Assembly: GCA_037447655.1 (NCBI GenBank)
Contig: JBBHKE010001550.1
Location: 1-64,000 of the forward strand
Direction of reading: 5' to 3'
DNA length: 64,000 nt
Origin: Zygnema cylindricum
Taxonomy: Eukaryota; Streptophyta; Zygnematophyceae; Zygnematales; Zygnemataceae
Below the pieces are notes generated by a model that saw only the letters and a list, made by a program, of their open reading frames with translations, made no database searches and had not been told where the DNA came from. Positions 55,435 through 64,000 of the stretch are shown piece after piece (the stretch's first letter is position 1; every line of letters begins with the position of its first letter). The position numbers and the translations under genes were made by a program.

Positions 55435-57100
55435 ATGATCTTAGCCTCAGAATTTTCGAGGGGAAGAAGATCTAGCAACCGCCTACAAGCAAGCTCTCAC
55501 TTTGCCTACTCGCCAACCTCAGGGGAGCCCTTGACCATCAAAGAGGCCTTCTCATCCCCGGAGCGGAATCACTGGATCGAGGCAGCAAACGACGAAATGA
55601 AGTCCATCATTGAGGCTCAAACATGAGGCTTGTGGACCTTCCTCCGGACTGAAAAGCAACCAGCAACAAATGGGTATTCAAGGTGAAGTTAAATCCCGAA
55701 AACACCATTGAACGCTAGAAGGCCAGGCTTGTGGCAAAGGGCTACAATCAAAAGAAAGGATTCGATTTTGAAGAAACATTTTCTCTGGTTGTAAGATTTC
55801 CGACAGTTAGGACTTTGTTGTCTATAGCTACTAAGGAAGATATGGAAATTCATCAGATGGATGAAAAGACAACCTTTTTGCATGGAGAACTAGAAGAAGC
55901 CATTTACATCCAACAGCTTGAAATGTATGCAGAACCAGGAAAAGAGCACTTAGTATGCAAACTGTTAAAATCTTTGTACGGCCTAAAACAGGCCCCTAGG
56001 CAATGGAATCTGAATTTGATGAATTCTTAACTGGTCTAGGATTTTAAAAGATAAGTTGTGATCACTCTGTCTACGTTCTAAAGGGTGAAAATGGGATAGT
56101 GTACATAACGATGTATGTAGATGATTTACTATTAATTAGCAAATTAATGACTGAAATTAACAAAATCAAAACTGCTCTAAACTCACGGTTCGAGATGAAA
56201 GACGTCGGTGAGGCAAAGTATATTTTGGGTATCCAAGTAGAGAGGGACAGAAATAAGAAAGTAATAAAATTGACTCAAAAAGAGGCTATTCGAAACATGT
56301 TAGATAAGTGTGGAATGCGGGGGGCAAAAGGATGTCTAAGTCAAATAAAATTTCGGCAGAAGTTAGAGGGAGAAGAGACAAAACCGGGTGTCATTGTTAG
56401 CGAGTATTTGGAGTCAAGGGAGAATGATCCTCTATCACTGATGCCTTATAGACAGATATTGGGAAGCTTAATATATTTCATGACCTGTACCCGTCCTGAC
56501 ATTGCTGCAGTAGTTGGGGTATTGAGCAGAAGTCTAGAGAATCCGAGAAAATCTGATTTTGATGCAGCAAGGAGAGTCTTAAGATATTTGGCAGGAACCA
56601 AAGACCTCAAACTCACACTAGGGAGAGGAGAAGTAAAAATGCAAACGAGGAGTGATGCAAGCTATGGTGACATGCCAAGTCGGAAGTCCACCACGGGATT
56701 TGTTCTACAAATTAGGAACGGGACTTGTTGCTGGAGCGGCAAACTTCAAAAGGTTACAGCACAGTCGACAATGGAGTCAAAATATATGGCAGCAAGATCG
56801 ACCCTCAAAGAACTCTTATGGGTAAAATCCATGTTACAAGAACTAGGATACATGCAGATTGGTCCACAAGTGATCTGGTGTGAAAACCAGGTTGCCATTG
56901 CCATTGCGTCTAACTTGAGTCATCACTTCAAAAGCAAGCACATGGATGTAAGATTACACTTTGTAAGAGAAAAAGTGTTCTCTAAAGTGATTAAAATATG
57001 TTATTTGCCAGATGCAAAAATGATTGCTGATATGCTCACTAAAGCTCTTCCCGCTCCTAAGCTGAAGTATTGCAGAAACGCAGTGGGACAAAGGGAATAG
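55435..57100 (+). pseudogene. Copia 3 reverse transcriptase and RNase H
   Basis: First frames are broken by TGA/TAG (near 55626, 55717). 56099-57100 is a long open frame with MYVDDLLLISK (intact YVDD), FEMKDVGEAKYILGIQVERD, TCTRPDIAAVVGVLSRSLEN, the RNase H motifs SDASYGDMPSRKSTTGFVLQ and STMESKYMAA, and a C-terminus LPAPKLKYCRNAVGQRE. Confidence 0.9.
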
Positions 57101-57260
57101 TTGAGTTGGTATAATGTTATGCTGCGATACTGTGCTAAGTCCAACATTGAGATGTAGTGGGACTGGGTGACTTGCTGATTGCTATAAAACTATGCTACGA
57201 TGCTGCGCTAGTTTGTCATCGCAGCTGCGCCGGAAAACTGAGTCTAAAGCTTTAGAGGAG

Positions 57261-58871
57261 TGTTGTTTTTGGAAAGCTTTCAGTCTCAGCAGACAGAGCA
57301 GCACAACAACACAGTAGTAGAGCATTGCAGCAGCAGAGCAATACAGCAGCGGAGCTGCTATGCAGACAGAGCAGCGCAGCAACGCAGCAGCAATGCAGCG
57401 CAGCAGCAGAGTAATGCAGCAGCGCGGCTGCTATGCAGACAGAGCAGCGCAGCAGCTAAGCTGCGACACATACAGGACAACGCAGCTGCAGTTACTTTGG
57501 ATATAATCCGTAGAGACAACGCAGCTACTATTATCTTATATATGATTCGGTACGGACAACGCAACTGCGATTGATACGAATCAAGTCAACGGACCTCAAC
57601 TTAGTGGTAGCTTAGTGGTGTTGTTTTTAGAAAGCTTCAGTCCTCTCTATGCCTCAGGTGTGAGGAAGAGAGAGCTGTTCAAGACTTAAGTTATTTTTGG
57701 TTGAGTTCGGTTCAGTGCTTACCAAAATTAGTGTGACAGTGAAGTTGGGAGTTCACGGTTCATTCACACTTGGGACACGCGTCATCACTTGAGAGAAATG
57801 AGTGAGTATGTTCTTCGTGGACATACGCAAATTCGGCAAGACCATGGGAATTCGTGAAGTCAATTCTACTGTGCCAAATCCTCAAGTCGGACGGTTGATA
57901 GCCGCCGCCAACAAATACTGACGAGGCGTGATTAAATCACTATCACTTTACGTTGTCTGAACTTCGGTGTAAATATTTGGTAGAATAAAATTTTGTATGT
58001 ATGAATTAGTTGTTTAGTGTTGAGAATGTAGTTTATGACATACCTTCAGTGCACAGGTATACTCATAGTATTTGTTGTGTTAGAATGTTATATGTACGGC
58101 TCGATTGCCTCCATACAGCTTAGTGTAGTTTCGGTGTATTGGAGAAGGACTTAGTGAATTTGATTCATTAGGAACAAATGATATGAAAACTGTGCACTCA
58201 GTTTTATGTAATTTCATTTCTGCATATCTCACAGATTTGTTAGCAGAATTCACTGAAAATTTGTGTAAATTTTTCTTTGTATGTTTTCTACACTGTGGTA
58301 AATTTTCAGGACCATTTCGTAGTTTTTCTGAAAGTTATAGTCTGTCAAAGTTGCTGTTCAGCCATCGGTATTTGTGGAAGCTTCCTCTTTTGATTTGTTC
58401 TACGATGACTACTGCTGCATCTTCTTCATCTTCACTGCCAGCAGTTGTCTCAGATTAAGAAGTGGTGGCTCACCGGTAGCTCAGTGCTTGCTTAGTATTA
58501 GCTTGAGAGCTTGACGTACCTCTCACGTACACTAGCATTGTCGGTACAACACTAGTATAAGACTTAGGACTCAGAACACATGATGTATCTAGACTTCCAA
58601 GAAGTAAAACTGTAGACAGTTTTTGGGAAACTTTTGAGTATTATATCTTGAGTGTTGTCAGGTCACTTGTACTGAAACTTTGGGAGTTGTCACTGTTTAT
58701 GCTGCTCTATACTTTGAAAGAGCTTTGTGAAGTTTGGATGCGTGTATAAGATTCGGTGAGCACTTGTAAACAATTGTTTGGTAGGATTCTTGATAGCTTT
58801 TGAGAGTGTATCATGTCTACTTCTACTACTACTGCTGCTCCTCCACTTGCACCGGTGGTTGTAGAACAACA
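57261..58871 (+). repeat. Copia 3 right LTR with nested solo LTR
   Basis: Preceded by the purine tract TTTAGAGGAG. Begins TGTTGTTTTTGGAAAGC and ends GTAGAACAACA; net length about 764 bp after removing 57619-58460 and one TSD copy. Confidence 0.85.
57619..58460 (+). repeat. Solo LTR (family C), TSD AGTGG
   Basis: 842 bp from TGTTGTTTTTAGAAAGC to ...GTCTCAGATTAAGA, flanked by perfect AGTGG repeats (57614-57618 and 58461-58465). It contains an ATG frame near its end, MTTAASSSSSLPAVVS, parallel to that in the copia 3 LTR. Confidence 0.9.
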
Positions 58872-58906
58872 CAATATACCTCTTTTTTCAACACTCCTCT
58901 TATTTT

Positions 58907-59251
58907 CTAGTCTATCTTTTGCTTCAGTCCACACTTCTCCCAATAGAATATCAATTTAGGAGAAGGGACCTTTTTAGTCATCATATCTGCTACCATCTCA
59001 CCATCTGGTCTATATTCCAAACTAATGATTTTATTCTTAACTTTCTCCCTAACAAAGCTCAAACGAATATCCATGTGTTTTGCTTTAAAATGATGCTTAG
59101 GGTTCGCTGGAATTGCAATAGCAGCTTGATTGTCACAAAATGTCTTTTGTACTCCATTCTTCATGTATCCCAATTATTGAAGCGGAGATTTCACCCACAT
59201 TAACTCTTTCACAGCCGAACAAGAGGCCATATACTCAGCCTCCATGGTGGA
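58907..59251 (-). pseudogene. Copia 4 RNase H C-terminal part
   Basis: Reads STMEAEYMASC, FCDNQAAIAIPANPKHHFKA, KHMDIRLSFVREKV and ends PKLIFYWEKCG. A stop (TAG at about 59252) and another at about 59174 separate it from RT. Confidence 0.9.
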
Positions 59252-60733
59252 CTAAGCAATGACCTTTTGTTGCTTACTGCTCCAACCGCAAGCTCCATTC
59301 CCAACATATAACACATACCCTGAAGTACACCTCCTCATCGAAGCATCCCCATAACTGGCATCACTCGAAGTAGTGATGTCAGTATTATCCCCTCCCAGAT
59401 GCAACCACAAATCTGTAGTTCCTACCAAATACAGCATGACCCTTTTGGCCACTTCCCAATCTTTCTTCCTAGGATCATTCACACTCCTACTTAATACTCC
59501 CACAACTGCAGCTATACCAGGACGAGTACAGTTCATAAAGTAGATCAAACTACCGACAACCTGTCTGTACGGAATAGTTTGCATGAACTTGCTTTCCTCA
59601 TGTCCTAGCTCATCATCCAAAATCAAAACTCCCTCTTCTGAGCTCCCCTCAATTCCCTTCTTTAAGTCCATTGGAGTTGTACAGCTATTTGCCTTTTCCA
59701 TTTGAAAATTTTCAAGCATATTCCCAATTGTTTCCTTTTTAGTTAGTCTAATTGTCTTCTTTTTTCTATCCCTCTCCATTTCAATTCCCAATATGTACTT
59801 TGCCTCCCCTAAAACTTTCATTTCAAATCTACTCTTTAGATCTTTTTTCAATCTATTAATTTTCACCATTGATTTACTTAACAGAAGCAGATCATCAACA
59901 TATATGGCAATGAAAATTATACCTTCCTCATCCTCAAATAAGTAGATCGAATGATCCGAACTGATTCGGATATATCCCAAATTCGTCAAAAACTCGTCCA
60001 ACTTTTTGTTCCATTGGCGAGGAGCTTGCTTTAGTCCATAATGGGACTTTATCAACCTACACACCTTGCCTTCTTCTCCTTTCTCGACAAATCCTTCCGA
60101 TTTTCTCATGAAAATCTCTTCTTCCAATTTTCCGAGTAAGAAAGCAGTTTTGATGTCCATCTGGTGCACTTCCATGTCTTCCGCTGCCATGAGACTTAGT
60201 AAAATCCGGACGGAGGGGAATCTAACAACCGGAGCAAAGGTCTCCTCATAATCGATTCCCTCCTTTTGTGTGAACCCCTTTGCCACTAATCTGGCCTTGT
60301 ATCGCTCGATAGTGTTATCAAGATTGAGATTCAACTTAAATACCCACTTGCATCCTATTGGTTTTCTTTCCGGAGGACAATCCACCAACTCCCAAGTGTT
60401 TCCTTCCATAATGGAAGCCATCTCATCATTAATAGCTGTCACCCATCTACCACCTTCTGGACTATTAACCGCTTCCGAGTAATTCTGAGGTTCACTCAAA
60501 TGTGACAGCTTAGTTACCTTGTTGTTCACTTGTCTCTCTTGAAGTCTCTTGCTGCTTCTCCTTCCTCCTTCAAACTCCAATGCTGGAATGGAGGGTAATC
60601 TTGGGTTTTCTTTGAACAACTTCGCCTTCACTCCTATCAGTGGAGTCCATCTCCGACGTTCATCGTCCATTTCCAGTCTTTCTTCGTTTTCTTCCTCTTT
60701 GAACCGGATGTTTTGACTCCAAGAGAGTGTCAC
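59252..60733 (-). pseudogene. Copia 4 reverse transcriptase and RNase H N-terminus (493 codons)
   Basis: The longest frame in the window. It holds [77 protein letters not shown] (intact catalytic pair), FEMKVLGEAKYILGIEMERD, NCTRPGIAAVVGVLSRS and SDASYGDASMRRCTSGYVL. Ends at a stop just before the STMEAEY motif. Confidence 0.95.
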
Positions 60734-61996
60734 TCTCGGTCAATTTTTCCTCTTCCTTTGCAAAGTCAGGTTGAACCAGAGTTCGGTTAGTAGAATCTGA
60801 ATCTAACTCACTTTCGGATTATATTCTAATTCTGACCGGTTTAATGTACTTAAAGGGATCTATGAATTTTCCTTCATCTTTAACTACCAAGTGTTTCACT
60901 AGAATTATGTCTTCTCTTCCGAGATCATAAACTCTATACCTTTTTACGTTCTCATCATACCCAAGTAAGTATCCCGACTTTCCTGTAGCATCTAACTTCT
61001 AATCACATTTTTCTTTTTTTAAACTAAACACTTGACTTCCAAACACCTTTAAGTGTGATATATTAGGTTTTCTCTCGGTCCATCTTTCATAGGGTGTTTG
61101 ACCTTTTACAGCTGAGGTAAGGACTCTTTTTTTGAGATAGTTAGCACAATTCATAGCTTTTGCCCAAAAGCTTTTCCTTATCTTTTTATCTGTCAACATG
61201 CTACGGGCACTATCACTTAATGTCCGATTTAGTCTCTAGGCTACACCATTTTGTTCTGGGTTCTTTGGGACAGTCTTTTGGTGTTGAACCCCTTCCTCTT
61301 TCAAGTAGTCCTCAAATTCATTAGAAGTGAATTACCCCCCATTATCACTTCTCACTCTCTTTATAGGTGTCTCATGAAGCGTTTCGCTCCATGATTTATA
61401 TTCTTTAAAGTAAGCAGAAGCATTACATTTGTTTTTCAAGAAATATACTCTAGAGTATCTAGACCAATCATCAGGGATAGTTAGCATAAATCTTTTCCCT
61501 CAACTGATGGCACTTTAGCCGGTCCCCACATGTCAGTGTGAACCAAATCTAAAACCTTTTCACCCTTATATGTTGCGGCTTTTGGAAAAGGCAATCTGTG
61601 GGCCTTTCCTTGAGCACTCCCACTACAATCATCCAAAGTCTTGTTATATCCAAAATGTATGCCCTCAACTACACCCGTTTTCTTCATTTCCTTCAATCTA
61701 TCTAGATGCACATGTCCCAATCTTTTATGCCACATCATTAAATCACTTACACCAGCATAGTAAACTCCTGTCTTTTCATTACTCAAATTCAGCCTAAACA
61801 TTCCTTGGCTTCCCTTTTCAGCGGTGAAGTACACATCATTCTCATAGCTAGCAACGAAGACTTCTTTTTTAGTACTAGTCTCAAAGCCCTTATCATCTAA
61901 GACCGACGTAGAGATAAGATTTTTGTTCAGCTCAAGAATAAAAAGAATATCAGAGAAAGTGACTATAGATGTCTTTCCATCAACTAGGACCCTCAA
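60734..61996 (-). pseudogene. Copia 4 integrase
   Basis: Pieces MLTDKKIRKSFWAKAMNCAN, TPYERWTERKPNISHLKVFG, MMWHKRLGHVHLDRLKEMKK and PFPKAATYKGEKVLDLVHTD, plus MWGPAKVPSVEGK. Split in at least three frames; the catalytic core between 61200 and 61480 is badly broken. Confidence 0.85.
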
Positions 61997-62005
61997 ATCT
62001 AGTGA

Positions 62006-62739
62006 TCATACTGAATTTGTGGTCACTATTCTCCCATCCCCATACTCTATCTCTACAGTAGGGATCTTTCTCATTTTGGTAAACAATGGTTTTTCTCTAC
62101 ACATATGCATAGAGGCTCTTGAATCAATGATCCATCTTTCTTCAAGAGCTTCTTTCACTCCATTGAAAGCACACATTTGCCTCCTTGGAATCTCCTGCTC
62201 ACCTTTCACCTCCAACTCCTCGTCGAGGAGAAGTTCTCCATCGTCATCATTGGTATCCTCTCCAACAACTTGTGTCGCAACGAACGCCTTCTTTTTCATT
62301 TTGGTCGGTTTTCCAATCGATTCTTCCTTCAATCTCAACTCCGTCAACTTATTACACACCGCCATCTAGTTTCCCAGCTTCTTACAAAAATGGCAAAGCC
62401 CCTTCAGAGCCCTTGGTCGAGATCCGTCATGGTTTCCTCTTCCCCCTCCACCAAAGTTCCCATAAGGTTTATTGGAATCCTTATCTCCCCAGTTAGTACC
62501 AGCAGCCAATGCCTGAACACTCTTTCCCCCTCTCCGAATCTCAATTTTGCTTTCTCGAACCAAAATCATTCCCACAACGGAGTTCCAGATCAATCGATGA
62601 TATGGCAAGTCCTGAACCCTGCTAACAATGTTTTCATAATCATTTGGGAGTTTCACCAACAAAGTATTCACCTTCTCTCTCTCGGTCTCCCCTTTCCCTG
62701 CACTCTCCAACTCTATAAATAACCCGGCCAAGTCACTAC
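62006..62739 (-). pseudogene. Copia 4 gag C-terminus and protease
   Basis: SSDLAGLFIELESAGKGETE, TEREKVNTLLVKLPNDYENI, then a knuckle CHFCKKLGN-stop-MAVC (His lost), and protease WIIDSRASMHMC, where the active-site Gly is Arg as in copia 2. Confidence 0.85.
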
Positions 62740-63585
62740 TGTTTTTTTGAGACAACTGCTGGCATTGAAGATGAAGAAGATGCAGCAGCAGTAGTCATCG
62801 TAGAACAAATCAAAAGAGGAAGCTTCCACAAATACCGATGGCTGAACAGCAACTTTGACAGACTATAACTTTCAAAAAAACTCTCCAATGGTCCTGGAAA
62901 TTTACCACAGTGTAGATAACATAAAAAGAAAAAACTACAAAAAAATTCAATGAATTCCGCTCACAGATCTGTGAGATAAGCAGAAATGAAATTACATAAA
63001 ACTGAGTGCACGATTTTCATATCATTTGTTCCTAATGAATCAAATTCACTTAGTCCTTCGATACACAAAAACTACACTAAGTTGTACGGAGGCAATCCAG
63101 CTGTACATATAATATTCTAACACAACAAATACTATGAGTATACCTGTGTACTGAAGGTATGTCATAAACCACATTTGCAATACTAAACAACTGCTTATTC
63201 ACTATAGACAAAATTCTATTCTACCAAATATTTACACCGAAGTTCAAACAACGTAAAGTGATAGTGATCTAGTCAGGCCTCGTCAGTATTTGTTGGCGGC
63301 GGTTGTCAGCCGTCCGATTAGAGGATTTGGCACCGAATAACTGACTTCACGAAGTCTCATGGTCTTGCCGAATTTCCGTACGTCCACGGAAGACATACTC
63401 ATGCATTTCTATCAAGTGACGACGCATGTCCCAAGTGTGAATGAACCGTGAACTCCCAACTTCATTGTCACACTAATTTTGGTAACCACTGAACCGAACT
63501 CAACCAAAAATAGCTTAAGTCGTGAATAGCTCTCTCTCTCTCACAGCTGAGGTATAGAGAGGACTAAAGCTTTCTAAAAACAACA
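62740..63585 (-). repeat. Solo LTR (family C) in copia 4 gag
   Basis: 846 bp antisense LTR; plus-strand flanks ACTAC (62735-62739) and ATTAC (63586-63590) form a TSD with one mismatch. Removing it joins the gag pieces around SSDLAGL. Confidence 0.85.
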
Positions 63586-63590
63586 ATTAC

Positions 63591-63804
63591 AAAAATCTAA
63601 CATCTTCCCCCCTTTGTATACATATGCTTGTACCTTTTGATCTGCTAGCTTTTGGTGCTGAATCGTACCACTCTTGTAAATGTTGACAAGAGCCTCCCAC
63701 AACTCGTTCGCCTTGTCAACATGATGATGAGGTGTAGCCACTGCGTGGGTGAGACGCTTGAGAATAAAATGAGTCCCCGCTGTATTGTTGAAATCCCAGA
63801 TTTC
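63591..63804 (-). pseudogene. Copia 4 gag, upstream piece
   Basis: Minus-strand frame reads ILKRLTHAVATPHHHVDKAN, ELWEALVNIYKSGTIQHQKL, VYKGGKMLDFCN, the UBN2-type gag that precedes SSDLAGLFIEL. Cut by the N gap. Confidence 0.75.
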
Positions 63805-63814
63805 NNNNNNNNNN
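63805..63814. other. Assembly gap (10 N)
   Basis: Ten undetermined bases; real length unknown. 63815-64000 shows no recognisable feature. Confidence 1.
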
Positions 63815-64000
63815 GCGAATGTGTAGACACTATATTCGTCTTTACTTTAATTTATTTTGACTCACATGTCAAAAATATAGTAAACAAGGATTACTTAGCT
63901 TAAGTGATTCAGGATGAAGATATGTGGCTTTGATGTGATTCGACATGCCTCCGTAAGGTCGGCATGTATATTGTAAGATTGTGTTGTTTATCACCCTCAT

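Larger units (their letters stand above)
50998..58871 (+). mobile_element. Copia 3 block: LTR, deleted body, LTR, full body, LTR
   Basis: Three LTRs share ends TGTTGTTTTTGGAAAGC...GTAGAACAACA: 50998-51512 (3'-truncated), 52129-52919 and 57261-58871 (with a nested solo LTR). Between LTR 1 and 2 only an RNase H fragment remains; between 2 and 3 a full gag-pol is present with stops. Flanks caaaa (50993-50997) and caata (58872-58876) may be a TSD with one mismatch. A tandem two-body element of this kind can arise by LTR-LTR recombination. Confidence 0.8.
50023..63804 (-). mobile_element. Copia 4: family B element, split by a plus-strand copia, runs to the gap
   Basis: 3' LTR 50023-50997 continues at 58872-58893 after the nested copia 3 block (50998-58871). 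The internal region 58894-63804 carries RNase H, RT, integrase, protease and gag on the minus strand. A family C solo LTR (62740-63585) interrupts gag. The 5' LTR must lie beyond the window or in the gap. Closely related to copia 2. Confidence 0.85.

Noticed and set aside
62740-63585. Authentic 5' LTR of copia 4
   Set aside because: It belongs to family C, not B; near-perfect TSD flanks it, and gag codons continue on its far side at 63591-63804.

Overview
The window looks like nuclear DNA of a streptophyte (land plant or charophycean alga; a large repeat-rich genome such as a charophyte is possible, but the species cannot be read from the sequence). Reasons: spliced plant-type LRR exons of exactly 72 nt in phase 2, an exon series matching the plant ER ubiquitin ligase SUD1/DOA10, exons of a plant progesterone 5-beta-reductase/iridoid-synthase-like enzyme, several Ty1/copia retrotransposons, hAT-, PIF/Harbinger- and mariner-like MITEs, GTGAGT-type splice donors, and very long introns filled with simple repeats. 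There is no prokaryotic gene organisation and no CRISPR array.

Layout. 1-11.7 kb: 5' part of an LRR-protein gene on the minus strand (signal-peptide exon at 11.6 kb, LRR N-cap exon, then 72-nt LRR exons at 11.1, 10.0, 2.8 and 1.8 kb, continuing off the left edge). Its introns hold hexanucleotide/CT arrays and a decayed 5.7-kb copia element (4066-9808). 12.3-19.4 kb: DNA-transposon debris (hAT-like element, TA-flanked MITEs, a segmental duplication, a 278-bp hAT-like MITE with perfect 8-bp TSDs). 20.5-23.0 kb: end of a second LRR gene on the minus strand (LRR exon, Cys cap, Pro-rich exon, terminal HPPGVGK x8 exon), an LRR-extensin-like layout. 24.2-30.3 kb: minus-strand exons of a SUD1/DOA10-like gene, broken at its last visible exon by a local duplication plus deletion. 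30.9-33.2 kb: hAT-like element with a Harbinger-like MITE nested in it, then another MITE with 8-bp TSDs.

34-45.3 kb: a copia family ('family B') with long LTRs: a solo LTR, a truncated plus-strand copy, and a full-length minus-strand copy (36804-45287) that itself contains two solo LTRs. Family B LTRs carry a tRNA-like module with a B box, oriented antisense to the element. 47.2-49.8 kb: a second copy of the 8-bp-TSD MITE, then a broken PRISE gene. 50.0-64 kb: another family B element on the minus strand whose 3' LTR was split by a tandem-LTR copia element of another family (50998-58871, plus strand). Solo LTRs of a third family are inserted at 57.6 kb and 62.7 kb. A 10-N gap lies at 63805-63814.

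The most unusual points are: (i) LRR exons that can be recognised only as 72-nt islands amid simple-sequence introns; (ii) copia elements whose primer-binding site matches the anticodon region of initiator tRNA-Met (half-tRNA priming) and whose gag ATG lies in that site, with an upstream in-frame ATG inside the LTR in one family; (iii) tRNA-like Pol III-type boxes embedded in LTRs. No retroelement reading frame is intact, so all are annotated as pseudogenes.
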